Source of the DNA: Salinivirgaceae bacterium
GTDB taxonomy: Bacteria > Bacteroidota > Bacteroidia > Bacteroidales > SZUA-534
Assembly: GCA_017474765.1 (NCBI GenBank)
Contig: JAFVGW010000032.1
Coordinates: 1-64,000, forward strand
Direction: 5' to 3'
DNA length: 64,000 nt
The notes under the pieces are model-generated. The model ran no database searches. It had not been told where the DNA came from and saw only the letters and a program-made list of their open reading frames with translations. This document shows positions 17,684 through 26,002 of this stretch, in pieces. Positions within the stretch are counted from its first letter, which is position 1. The number at the start of each line of letters is the position of its first letter. Both the position numbers and the translations under genes were made by a program.

Positions 17684-18409
17684 TTAAAACAATTTCAAAT
17701 CCTCATCAGCCTCAGTCTCAACTTTTTCGTGTTTACGGAAGACATACGATACTCCATATTCAGCAGCCTTTTCGCGCTTTAAGGCGGGGGAAAAGTTGCA
17801 GAAATGGTCTTCAATCTCGTTCCAAAGGTTAAGAATTATGCTGTCGGCCTTGCCGCGAAGTTCCGATATTTTCGCAAGTGCCTTTGAATTAGACTCTTGC
17901 AGTCCTTTTTGCGATATGTTCAAACGGACAAAATCTTCATAATGGACCTTCACACGAGCGATAGTGGGGTTTGTAACAGGCGACAATCCTTCCGAAATGC
18001 GATTCTGCTCACCATCGATGAGTTTTTGCCCCCACTCTATAACATCACGCTCGGTATTGAGCTGCGGAAGTTTGGTTTCATCCGACGGCAAATCAAAATA
18101 TTTGCGGGTATCAGGCTTCATCTCACCGCGAGCGATGGCAAAATTCAGAACCTGAATAAAATGCGATATATATAGGCGTGCCTTACGGAAACTCTCCTGA
18201 TGCTGCTTGTTCTTCGAAGTTTGACGTTCGAAAACATCGCGCTGCATCATGATAGCCTGATTAAATTCTGGCAGAAAATAGCGCAACTCCTGAAGGGTGG
18301 CAGCACTATATGGCAAATCCATCGGCAAAACATTTTCCGATTTTGCAAGTGCCTTTTGCATTGCACGCAAACGCGCACTATCCGTGTTTGGTAACCTCCT
18401 GTATGGCAT
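17684..18409 (-). CDS. Conserved Bacteroidales protein of unknown function
   Basis: A 241-residue, largely helical, charged protein without signal peptide or membrane segment. The start MPYRRLPNTDSARLRA is one I associate with a conserved Bacteroidota family of unknown function. A predicted coiled or helical-bundle core runs over residues 60-190, including a TSKNKQHQESFRKARLYISHF stretch and SKALAKISELRGKADSI. The C-terminus is acidic (EADEDLKLF). No catalytic motif is visible. It is a single gene. Confidence 0.75.
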   Translation of the reverse strand: MPYRRLPNTDSARLRAMQKALAKSENVLPMDLPYSAATLQELRYFLPEFNQAIMMQRDVFERQTSKNKQHQESFRKARLYISHFIQVLNFAIARGEMKPDTRKYFDLPSDETKLPQLNTERDVIEWGQKLIDGEQNRISEGLSPVTNPTIARVKVHYEDFVRLNISQKGLQESNSKALAKISELRGKADSIILNLWNEIEDHFCNFSPALKREKAAEYGVSYVFRKHEKVETEADEDLKLF

Positions 18410-18447
18410 GATTCAAAATATAAAATATGTGTGTTTGAAAAACGCTA

Positions 18448-18478
18448 CGAATATAGGGCACTTGTTTTAAAAATGCAA
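18448..18478 (-). promoter_or_regulatory. Possible promoter of the 17684-18409 gene
   Basis: On the minus strand, TTG (18478-18476), 20 bases, then TATATTCG (18455-18448) resemble the consensus with one change (C for T). Confidence 0.4.
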
Positions 18479-18928
18479 CTATTCGCAAAAATATTTTTCT
18501 AATTTTCAGAATGTTAATAAAAAGCAAGAAAATTCTTACGAACTAATCATCTATTAATCAACATGATAATAACCAATGATAAACAGAAATAATAATGTAA
18601 TAAACATGGTTTTAAACGAAAATCTGTTGAAAAATATCGGCAAGAAGCAATGAAAGGACACCCACAGCCATAGAGAAAAATTGAAAAACTGAGGAGAAAA
18701 CGATTTGCGTTGATGCCTCAAAAGCATAAGCTTTCAACTGGTGGTTAAGCTGAAAGACGAAACATAATGAGAACCAAACCAGGCAAACGCTTGCAGAAAT
18801 AAAAATTGATAAATGCAAAAAATACGCGCATCCAGAATCTTGTGAATCGTAACGAATCACACAGGATTCCGGAAAAACATGCAACTAACGGAAATGTACT
18901 TTTTTTCGTTTAGCCGTAAAACAGGCTT
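18479..18928. other. AT-rich intergenic region, no convincing gene
   Basis: About 450 bases of AT-rich sequence. The only long frame (18612-18884, minus, 90 codons) encodes a low-charge, Ser/Phe/Cys-rich peptide with no recognisable start context, so I do not call it. No hairpin or known RNA motif was seen. Confidence 0.5.
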
Positions 18929-19408
18929 CTATTCTCCCTCAACCTTACACTCGCGGAAGTTCATTTCGGCTTGCGCTTTCTCGCGCGGCATTGTGAAATA
19001 GGTGCAGGTGGCCTCGGTGCAGACTGTGCCCTCGCTATCAACAATTTGAGCATCGATAATAACAATGTTGCGGCGCTGCTCGCGAATGTGGCCGCTAATG
19101 GTGATTTTGCCCTTGCTGATTAGCACGGGGCGGCGGTAGCGCGTTTCCATCTTCGATGTCACGCCCGCAGTTTGCAGTTTGCGCGTCACCACCCAACCGC
19201 AGAGTTCGTCGAGCAGGGTGGCCTGAATGCCGCCGTGCAGCGTGTCGAGCCAACTCTGATAGTTGGTGTTCGGCTGCCACTCGGCCACAATGTTGTCGCC
19301 GTCCTCGAAGAAGCAAAGGTGAAGGCCGAACGGGTTGTCGGGCGAGCATCCGAAGCAGTTGTACTTGGCCATTGTCGCCCACGGATTTATAATGCGTTTC
19401 AAATCCAT
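18929..19408 (-). CDS. PaaI/YigI-type hotdog thioesterase
   Basis: A 159-residue single hotdog domain that presumably hydrolyses acyl-CoA thioesters in the cytosol. Recognisable elements are NCFGCSPDNPFGLHLCF near residue 18, the core WLDTLHGGIQATLLDEL (the HGG turn and following acidic residue are the family's active-site region) near residue 73, and a beta-strand region with ETRYRRPVL. The acyl substrate is unknown. The final 21 codons (MPREKAQAEMNFRECK...) recur as an isolated fragment at 60165-60228. Confidence 0.88.
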   Translation of the reverse strand: MDLKRIINPWATMAKYNCFGCSPDNPFGLHLCFFEDGDNIVAEWQPNTNYQSWLDTLHGGIQATLLDELCGWVVTRKLQTAGVTSKMETRYRRPVLISKGKITISGHIREQRRNIVIIDAQIVDSEGTVCTEATCTYFTMPREKAQAEMNFRECKVEGE

Positions 19409-19544
19409 TTTATTTTATTTATTTACAATTGTTTGTATATTATTTCTCTATGGCGTAATGAGAGAAAATGCCGCCACATCTTCACAAAAAGAGTACCAAT
19501 TTTGAGAAAGAAAAAGGCGACAGACCGATAAACAACTGATATTA

Positions 19545-19654
19545 ACCACGGAAAGCACAGAACTTGAATTTTCAATTCCGTGTTTTCAGTAGGCAATTGA
19601 ACTTGTTCGATTGCCGTTTTTTATTGTTTCCGTGTTTTTCGTGTGTTCCGTGGT
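19545..19654. repeat. Palindromic intergenic element with ACCACGGAA ends
   Basis: ACCACGGAA at the left end is answered by TTCCGTGGT at the right. TTCCGTG also occurs at 19576-19582 and a TTTCCGTG at 19627-19634. The motif recalls dispersed CCACGGAA-type intergenic repeats of bacterial genomes. The rest of the 19409-19755 gap shows no gene. Confidence 0.55.
19592..19623 (+). terminator. Terminator-like hairpin inside the palindromic element
   Basis: GGCAATTGAAC pairs with GTTCGATTGCC (10 of 11 positions) over a 2-base centre, followed by GTTTTTTA. On the plus strand no gene immediately precedes it, so it probably belongs to the repeat. Confidence 0.5.
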
Positions 19655-19755
19655 GAAAAATAAAGTTCAGTGTGAATTATGGCCAAGAAAAAATGTGGAA
19701 TCTTCGAAAAAAATTGGTTTTTAGAATAAATTCTATTGTAAATTAGCAACCGACA

Positions 19756-20232
19756 ATGAGACAACTGCGAAAATACGCTACAATGCTGACACTCATACTG
19801 TTGAGTGGGTACATTGTTTGTCTGTTTGCCGACGATTTCGACAACACGGCATTTGCGCAAACCGAAATGCAGATTGGCGCTGAATTCGACAACGACGATT
19901 TTGACGACGACGGGACCGACGATTTCTGCATCAGCCGCCCCACAACTTCGCAACGCGTATCAAACACTCTGAACTGCAACGTTTTATGCGGTAAAGAGCA
20001 GACCGCGGCAAAGCGCTCATCGGCGCAAATGTCGGGACTGACGCACAGCCTTGCGCCCAACAAAGGCAACAACTCGGCCTCATATTATTCTGAAATTAAA
20101 GGTGGTGTGGACTGCGGTTTGCACCATCTTTTTTTATATCAATTCATTAACTTAAAATTTTTACACAATGAGAAAGTTTTTTTCAATTGCGTTTTTGGTG
20201 CTGGCTTTCGCACTAAACGCGTGTTCGGGTGA
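19756..20232 (+). CDS. Possible small secreted acidic protein
   Basis: The frame opens with a credible signal peptide (RQLRKYATMLTLILLSGYIVCLFA). A very acidic stretch follows (FDNDDFDDDGTDDF), then a Ser/Asn-rich region. The last third (from about 20110) reads through AT-rich sequence with intergenic character and overlaps the next gene by 65 bases in another frame. The true C-terminus is therefore doubtful, and a frameshift or earlier stop may be hidden. I recognise no family. It may be transcribed with the PepSY-like lipoprotein. Confidence 0.4.
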   Translation: MRQLRKYATMLTLILLSGYIVCLFADDFDNTAFAQTEMQIGAEFDNDDFDDDGTDDFCISRPTTSQRVSNTLNCNVLCGKEQTAAKRSSAQMSGLTHSLAPNKGNNSASYYSEIKGGVDCGLHHLFLYQFINLKFLHNEKVFFNCVFGAGFRTKRVFG

Positions 20233-20602
20233 GCGCAAAGGCAGTTTCGAACAATTGCCGAAAAACGCGCAAGAGATTATTGTTCAGCATTTTGACAAGA
20301 CAGCAATCGCATCTGTCAAAATCGATAACGACGACAAGACGACTGAATACGAAGTGCGTTTTGCCAACGGCGCCGAACTCGATTTCGACCAAGACGGCAA
20401 TCTGAAAAAGATTGAATGCAAGCCGAATCCAGTGCCTGAAGCGCTGATTGCAAGCGAGATTGTGGCTTACGTGAAAGAAAACTACCCATCGAGCCTGATT
20501 GTGGAATGGGAAAAAGAGAAACGTGGCTCGAAAATTGAGTTGAACAACGGCATTGAACTCATTTTCAATAACTTAAATCAGTTTGTAGGTATCGATAAAT
20601 AA
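20168..20602 (+). CDS. PepSY-like lipoprotein (DUF2874 type)
   Basis: A 144-residue lipoprotein with signal peptide and lipobox LNAC (Cys19). The mature part has two tandem PepSY-like repeats of about 55 residues. Each has a short helix followed by strands: QLPKNAQEIIVQHF...YEVRFANGAELDFDQDGNLKKIE, then ASEIVAYVKENYP...KIELNNGIELIFNNLNQFVGID. Such proteins are periplasmic in Bacteroidota and their role is unknown. A strong terminator follows directly. Confidence 0.82.
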   Translation: MRKFFSIAFLVLAFALNACSGERKGSFEQLPKNAQEIIVQHFDKTAIASVKIDNDDKTTEYEVRFANGAELDFDQDGNLKKIECKPNPVPEALIASEIVAYVKENYPSSLIVEWEKEKRGSKIELNNGIELIFNNLNQFVGIDK

Positions 20603-20605
20603 CAG

Positions 20606-20642
20606 ACAGGCTGTGCGGCAACGTGCAGCCTTTATTTTTTTT
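20606..20642 (+). terminator. Terminator between PepSY-like gene and Na/Pi transporter
   Basis: AGGCTG and CAGCCT form the stem, followed by TTATTTTTTTT. The T-tract ends about 6 bases before the ATG of the next gene. Confidence 0.8.
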
Positions 20643-20647
20643 GCAAT

Positions 20648-22336
20648 ATGAACATTATCAGCATTCTAACGGCCATTCTCACACTCTTGGCGGGCATCGG
20701 TGTTTTTCTGATTGCCTGCAATGTTATGAGCACCCATCTTGAGAATGCGAGCAGTCATAGTTTGAAACGCCTTTTTGCCAAAACGGGCAAGAGCAAATGG
20801 CTGGGCGTCGGCATTGGAACGGTTGGCACGGCGGCCATTCAAAGTTCTGGCGCAGTGACGGTTATGGTCATCGGTTTTGTCAACGTGGGCATAATGTCGC
20901 TGGCGCAGGCGGCCACGATAATCTACGGCGCCAACATCGGCACGACCGTTACAGCGCAGATTGTGGCGCTGGGTATGTTCGGCGGCAACAGCCTGTCGAC
21001 AACCGTCATTTTCTCGGCGTTTACGGGCATTGGCGTTTTTATGGCAATGTTCGGCAAACGCGAGCGGCTGAAGTTGTGCGGCAACATTTTGGCTGGCTTC
21101 GGCTTGCTGTTTGTGGGTCTGCACACAATGTCGAACGCTATGGACGACTTTGCCTCGCTCGACTCGGTTAAAATGTTTCTGGCGAGCATTGGCAACCCAT
21201 TGATTCTGGTGCTGATAGGCACGCTGCTCACTGCCATAATCCAATCGTCGTCGGTGCTGACATCGATAGTTATCACAATGGTTTTCAGCGGACTTATCAA
21301 CCTCAACCAAGGCATCTATCTGACAATGGGCTCGAACATCGGCTCGTGCGTGGTGGCCATAATTGCGGCCATCGGCAGCGGCACCAACGCCCGCCGCACC
21401 GCCCTGCTGCACCTTGTGTTCAATGTTATGGGTGTTGTGCTGTTCCTGCTTATCGCGCTGGCACTCAACTTGTTCTCAAAGTCGGCTGTTGATTTTGGGC
21501 GAATTTTCGAAATCTTCTTCCCGCACGCGCCTCAACTGCAATTGGCAATGTTCCACACCATTTTCAACGTCTGCACAATGCTGGTCGCACTGCCGCTGAC
21601 CGAGCGCCTTGTGAGCCTCGTCTGCCGCATAATTCCCGACGCGCCGAGTGTCGAAAACGCCGACAAGCCGCATCTCTACTTCCTCGACGAGACAATGCTG
21701 CGTACGCCGATTATGGCCGTCAGGCAGTTGAAGGCCGAGTTAGAGAATATGGCCGATATGGCTGTCAGAAATTTCCAACTGTCAATCGAGATTGTTACAA
21801 ATCTGGATTTCAAGAATTTAGAGCGATTTAAAAAGACCGAGAGCGAACTCAACTTTCTGAACAGCGAAATCACTCGCTACGTGGTTGCGTTGTCGGGCAA
21901 GCCAATGAGCGATTTCGACAATAAGTTCCTGAATTCGAGCATCAAAAGTGCGAGCGACCTTGAGCGCATCGGCGATTACGCGGTGAACATTGTGGAATAC
22001 GCCACCAATCTGAAACAGCAGGAAGCGTCGTTTTCGGCGGCGGCCATAAATGAGATTGGCGAAATGAACGGGCTGATTGCCGATTTGTATAAAGAGATTA
22101 AAACGGCTTTCCACGACCACGATTTTGCGGCTCTTGAAAGGGCAAATCTGATTGAAGACAAGATAGATAGCATCACCTTACGAATGGAAAGCAACCATAT
22201 TGAGCGGCTTGTGGCGGGCGAATGCAGGCCGCAGGTTGGCGCCGAATATATCTCGCTTGCGCAAAACTCTGAGCGCGTTGCCGACCATTTGATAAATGTT
22301 GGCAAGAGTATTAGGAAGTTTGCTTTGCAGGATTAA
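20648..22336 (+). CDS. Na/phosphate cotransporter with PhoU-like C-terminal domain
   Basis: A 562-residue inner-membrane protein of the NptA/YjbB (PNaS) family. The first 310 residues are multi-pass and include the duplicated QSS signature (AAIQSSGAVTVMVIGF near residue 60 and AIIQSSSVLTSIVITM near 200) and the YGANIGTT / MGSNIGSC repeat. Residues 340-560 are a helical PhoU-like domain (ASDLERIGDYAVNIVEY, SERVADHLINVGKSI). It imports or exports phosphate driven by sodium. The start lies directly behind a terminator, leaving almost no leader of its own after the hairpin. Confidence 0.93.
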   Translation: MNIISILTAILTLLAGIGVFLIACNVMSTHLENASSHSLKRLFAKTGKSKWLGVGIGTVGTAAIQSSGAVTVMVIGFVNVGIMSLAQAATIIYGANIGTTVTAQIVALGMFGGNSLSTTVIFSAFTGIGVFMAMFGKRERLKLCGNILAGFGLLFVGLHTMSNAMDDFASLDSVKMFLASIGNPLILVLIGTLLTAIIQSSSVLTSIVITMVFSGLINLNQGIYLTMGSNIGSCVVAIIAAIGSGTNARRTALLHLVFNVMGVVLFLLIALALNLFSKSAVDFGRIFEIFFPHAPQLQLAMFHTIFNVCTMLVALPLTERLVSLVCRIIPDAPSVENADKPHLYFLDETMLRTPIMAVRQLKAELENMADMAVRNFQLSIEIVTNLDFKNLERFKKTESELNFLNSEITRYVVALSGKPMSDFDNKFLNSSIKSASDLERIGDYAVNIVEYATNLKQQEASFSAAAINEIGEMNGLIADLYKEIKTAFHDHDFAALERANLIEDKIDSITLRMESNHIERLVAGECRPQVGAEYISLAQNSERVADHLINVGKSIRKFALQD

Positions 22337-22343
22337 ACGTAAA

Positions 22344-24539
22344 CTACAACTTCTCCAGCACAAATCGTAACATCTTGTTATACAGGTGCCAACGCGTGTT
22401 GCCGCCGTAAATGCTGTGGTTGCGGTTGGTGTAGACGAAATAGTCGAACTGCTTGTTGGCCTGAACCAGCGCCTCGCACATTTCGGCCGAGTTTTGCCAA
22501 TGCACATTGTCGTCGGCACTGCCGTGAATGAGCAGCAGATTGCCCTGTAAATCAGAAGCGTGCGTGATTGGCGAGTTGTTGTCGTAGCCATCGGCGTTCT
22601 CCTGCGGCGTGCGCAGAAATCGCTCAGTGTAGATATTGTCGTAGTAGCGCCAGTTGGTGACAGGCGCAACCGCAATGCCAGCATTGAATGTGCCGTTGCC
22701 TTGCGTCATACAGTTGAGCACCATAAAACCTCCGAAACTCCAGCCCCAAATGCCAATGCGGTCGGCAGCAACGTATGGCAGCGATTTCAGATAGCGGGCG
22801 GCGGCAAGTTGGTCGGCGAGTTCGTATTTGCCTAACTGCAAATAAGTTACCTTGCGGAATGCCTCGCCACGCGCACCTGTTCCGCGGCCGTCGCAGCAGA
22901 AAACAATGTAGCCGTTGGCGGCCAGCACCTGCTCCCAGCCAGCATCGAATTGATTGAGAACCTGCTGAGAGTTTGGACCGCTATATTGCACCATCAGCAC
23001 GGGATATTGCTTTGCAGGATTGAAATCGTGCGGCTTTATCATCCACGCATTCAGGCTGATACCTTCGTCGGTGGTGAATTGCAGAAACTCCTTCGGGCAG
23101 AACTGACGGCTTTTCAACGTGTCGGCAAGGGCGGCGTTGTCCTCAAGCACACGCAACTGCTTGCCACTGCGTTCGTGCAGAGTGTAAATGGTTGGCGTTG
23201 AAGCATTTGAAAACTCGCTAATATAATATTTGAACCCTTTGCTGAAAACAAAATCGTTGGTTCCCAACTGCCTGCTTAACAATGTTTTAGCCGTGCCATT
23301 GGCTTTCACTGAATAAACGTCGCGGTTTGGCGCTCCGCGCTCTGCACTTTGGTAGAAAATGGTGTTGGTGCGCTCGTCAAATCCGTAGAAATCAGTAACA
23401 TCCCACTCGCCTTTGGTAACCTGATTGAGCAGCGTGCCGTCGGCTTTGTGCAGATAAATGTGGCTCCAGCCGTCGCGCTCGCTCATTATCAAGAATTTAG
23501 AACCGTCGGCATTGAATGTCAGATAGTCGAAAAACGACTCGTCGATATACCACTTATTTTGCTCATCGTAAAACACTTGCGTGGTTCCGTCGGCGGGATT
23601 GGCATAGAGCAGTTCAAGGTGGTTCTGCAAGCGGTTCAGCCTGTAAACCACCAACTTACCAGCAGGCGACCACATTATGCGCGGAATGTATTGGTCTGTT
23701 TCCGCGCCAACATCGATTTGAGTCTTGCGGCCATCGGAAAACGAATAGTTCCAGACAGTTACAACCGAATTGGCCTCGCCAGCCTTGGGGTATTTGTAGA
23801 AATAGGTCGACGGGTAGAGCGCGTTTTCAGCCTTGTGCGGCGCTTGGCCAGCAAAAACCGCGAAGCCATAAGTGCGCACCGCCGACTCGTCGAAGCGGCA
23901 CCACGCCAGATTGCGGCTGTCGGGCGACCAGCAGAAAGCGCGGTTGTACTCAAACTCCTCCTCGTAAACCCAGTCGGGAATGCCGTTGATTATCTTGTTG
24001 AACTCGCCGTCGGTTGTTATCTGCGACTCCGTACCGTCAGTCAAGTTTTTGACATACAGATTGTTACCACTGACATACGCCACCATAGTGCCATCGGGCG
24101 ACAGTGTCGCCACCTGCTGACGGCGACTGTCGGACACAGCCGTGAGTTTCTTGGCGGCAACGTCCCAAACGTAGTAATTGGCTGTAAATGAGCGTCGATA
24201 GATATTCTGCCGATTGGTGTAGAAAAGTATTTTCCGCTCGTCGGCACTGAATCTGAAGTTCGACAAATAGTTTATCGCGCTGTCGCCAAACTGCTCCACC
24301 GTGGCCAATGTAGCCACTTTTTCGCCAGTCTTGTAACTGTATTTTGCTATCGCCAAACCATCCTCAATAACAGCATAATGCAGCCCGTCGCTCATCGGGG
24401 TGATAGCATCAATGCCGTTCTCGTAGAACGTGCCTTTTCTCATTATGTCGTCGAGAGTGATTTTGCTGCCAATTTGCGCTAATGAAGTGAGCGACAAAAA
24501 GATGGCGAACGAAAGTATTGTCAAACGGATGGTTTTCAT
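22344..24539 (-). CDS. S9 family prolyl oligopeptidase, dipeptidyl-peptidase IV type
   Basis: A 731-residue secreted serine peptidase that removes N-terminal dipeptides, usually X-Pro. The signal peptide ends near LAQIG. Residues 30-480 form the DPP IV beta-propeller (YEEEFEYNRAFCWSPDSRNLAWCRFDES carries the propeller Glu pair that binds the substrate amino end). The C-terminal hydrolase has nucleophile Ser in GWSFGG near residue 600, acid Asp in HGSADDNVHW and His in NRNHSIYGG. It is probably periplasmic, serving peptide catabolism. A paralogue lies at 26003-28123, and the two are not in one operon. Confidence 0.93.
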   Translation of the reverse strand: MKTIRLTILSFAIFLSLTSLAQIGSKITLDDIMRKGTFYENGIDAITPMSDGLHYAVIEDGLAIAKYSYKTGEKVATLATVEQFGDSAINYLSNFRFSADERKILFYTNRQNIYRRSFTANYYVWDVAAKKLTAVSDSRRQQVATLSPDGTMVAYVSGNNLYVKNLTDGTESQITTDGEFNKIINGIPDWVYEEEFEYNRAFCWSPDSRNLAWCRFDESAVRTYGFAVFAGQAPHKAENALYPSTYFYKYPKAGEANSVVTVWNYSFSDGRKTQIDVGAETDQYIPRIMWSPAGKLVVYRLNRLQNHLELLYANPADGTTQVFYDEQNKWYIDESFFDYLTFNADGSKFLIMSERDGWSHIYLHKADGTLLNQVTKGEWDVTDFYGFDERTNTIFYQSAERGAPNRDVYSVKANGTAKTLLSRQLGTNDFVFSKGFKYYISEFSNASTPTIYTLHERSGKQLRVLEDNAALADTLKSRQFCPKEFLQFTTDEGISLNAWMIKPHDFNPAKQYPVLMVQYSGPNSQQVLNQFDAGWEQVLAANGYIVFCCDGRGTGARGEAFRKVTYLQLGKYELADQLAAARYLKSLPYVAADRIGIWGWSFGGFMVLNCMTQGNGTFNAGIAVAPVTNWRYYDNIYTERFLRTPQENADGYDNNSPITHASDLQGNLLLIHGSADDNVHWQNSAEMCEALVQANKQFDYFVYTNRNHSIYGGNTRWHLYNKMLRFVLEKL

Positions 24540-24832
24540 ATTACAATTGTGTTATTCAACAACGCAAACATAATGCCATTTTTTGAATTTGAACTTACCG
24601 TTGACCAACTCAATAAAAAACGACTTCCAACTCAATGTGGGATTACAATTTTCTCATACAATAACCCATTTTTAAATCATTGTTGAGTAAAAAAGTGTGC
24701 CATATAAATAGATAATTTCAAAATTCAGTGTTGTTTTTTTTAAAATCGCTCATCGTAAATTACTATAAATCTGTGGCATCAACACTAAAAACAATGTTTT
24801 GCATGACGAATAAACTTTTTTTCTATTTAACT
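24540..24832. other. Intergenic region between DPP IV gene and tRNA-Val promoter
   Basis: AT-rich gap with no gene seen. It holds a -7-like element for the DPP IV gene, TATGTTTG on the minus strand at 24572-24565, without a clear partner at -33. Confidence 0.5.
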
Positions 24833-24863
24833 CTTGCGTGAATCAAAAATTGCCGTACATTTG
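24833..24863 (+). promoter_or_regulatory. Promoter of tRNA-Val
   Basis: CTTG (24833-24836), 19 bases, then TACATTTG (24856-24863) match the Bacteroidota consensus about 40 bases ahead of the tRNA. Confidence 0.7.
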
Positions 24864-24901
24864 CAACGCTTTTGAGAGACAAAGCAACAAGTTCTTAAAA
24901 A

Positions 24902-24976
24902 GGGCGCTTAGCTCAGTTGGTTCAGAGCGTCTGCCTTACAAGCAGAGGGTCGGGGGTTCGAATCCCTCAGCGCCCA
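24902..24976 (+). tRNA. tRNA-Val (anticodon TAC)
   Basis: The 75 bases fold as a cloverleaf: acceptor GGGCGCT/AGCGCCC, D-arm GCTC...GAGC, anticodon stem TCTGC/GCAGA with loop CTTACAA (anticodon TAC), and T-arm with GGTTCGAATCC. The discriminator is A. CCA is not encoded in full. Confidence 0.96.
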
Positions 24977-24979
24977 CTA

Positions 24980-25011
24980 AGCCTTGCGATGAAAATTGCA
25001 AGGCTTTTTTG
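24980..25011 (+). terminator. Terminator after tRNA-Val
   Basis: GCCTTGC and GCAAGGC form the stem around a 10-base loop, followed by six T. Confidence 0.88.
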
Positions 25012-25066
25012 TTTCCGTTAATCACACATTTGTAGTTACTTTGCCATCGATTTAAAACAACAAGAT

Positions 25067-25963
25067 ATGAAACCAACACTTTTAATATTGGCAGCCGGAA
25101 TGGGCAGCCGCTATGGCGGGCTGAAGCAGCTCGACCACCTTGGAACATCGGGCGAGACGATTATGGACTATTCGGTTTTTGATGCCGTCAGAGCCGGATT
25201 CGGCAAGGTGGTATTCGTCATCCGCCGCAGTTTTGAAAATGAATTCCGCGACATGTTCATCAAGAAACTTGAAGGCAAAGTGGCTGTTGAGCTTGTCTAT
25301 CAAGACTTAGAAAATATCCCGGCAGGATTCAGCATACCAGCTGACCGCACAAAACCTTGGGGCACCGGTCATGCCATTCTGATGGCAAAAGACGTTATAA
25401 ACGAACCTTTTGCTGTTATCAACGCCGATGACTTCTATGGTGCAGGTGCTTTTGAAGTGATGGCCAAATATCTGACCAACGGCGTCAAGGACACCGAATA
25501 CGCAATGAACGGCTACCAGTTGAGCAAAACCCTGTCCGACTTCGGCACTGTGGCACGCGGCATCTGCTCGGTTGACGCCGACGGTTTCCTGACCGACATC
25601 AAAGAACGTACAAGCATTGAACGCAAAAACGGCAAAATCATTTTCACAGAGAACGACAAGGAGGTTGAACTCGACGAGAATGTGCCCGTATCGATGAACT
25701 TCTGGGGCTTCGCGCCAAATCTTTTCAAACATCTCGAAGAGAAGTTTGTAACATTCCTGAAGGCAAACGCTGCAAACCCGAAATCGGAATTCTACATTCC
25801 ATTCGTGGTTGACGACCTGATGAAAGAAGGCAAAGTTAAGACCAAGGTGCTGCCCGCCAACGCAACGTGGTTCGGTGTCACCTACAAGGAAGACCGCCCC
25901 GCAACAGTGGCCAAGATTGCCGAACTGGTTGAACAAGGTTTGTATCCGAAGAAATTATGGTAA
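25067..25963 (+). CDS. Sugar nucleotidyltransferase-like protein (NTP_transferase family)
   Basis: A 298-residue Rossmann-type nucleotidyltransferase. The N-terminal signature ILAAGMGSRYGGLKQL holds the nucleotide-binding loop (GxGxRxxxxxK). PWGTGHAILMAKD near residue 100 and the metal-binding INADDFYG near residue 120 follow. It probably transfers a nucleotide to a sugar phosphate, but neither the sugar nor the nucleotide can be read and no sugar-pathway gene adjoins it. Length and motifs match the Bacteroidota group usually annotated simply as nucleotidyltransferase. It is a single gene between tRNA-Val and a convergent S9 peptidase. Confidence 0.85.
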   Translation: MKPTLLILAAGMGSRYGGLKQLDHLGTSGETIMDYSVFDAVRAGFGKVVFVIRRSFENEFRDMFIKKLEGKVAVELVYQDLENIPAGFSIPADRTKPWGTGHAILMAKDVINEPFAVINADDFYGAGAFEVMAKYLTNGVKDTEYAMNGYQLSKTLSDFGTVARGICSVDADGFLTDIKERTSIERKNGKIIFTENDKEVELDENVPVSMNFWGFAPNLFKHLEEKFVTFLKANAANPKSEFYIPFVVDDLMKEGKVKTKVLPANATWFGVTYKEDRPATVAKIAELVEQGLYPKKLW

Positions 25964-26002
25964 CCTAGATGAATCGGTGAATTATTTTATAGGTTCACCG
26001 AT

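Noticed and set aside
17662..17686. TGATCAG...CTGATCA inverted repeat as an operator
   Set aside because: It lies between two convergent 3' ends, so a transcription-stop or accidental origin is likelier than an operator.
18612..18884. A 90-codon minus-strand frame with two hydrophobic stretches
   Set aside because: Almost no charged residues, Ser/Phe/Cys-rich as expected from AT-rich non-coding DNA, and no family or start signal.
24936..25148. A frame on the minus strand across tRNA-Val ending in GAEGFEPPTLCL
   Set aside because: This peptide is the well-known artefact of translating the back of a tRNA gene. It is not a protein.
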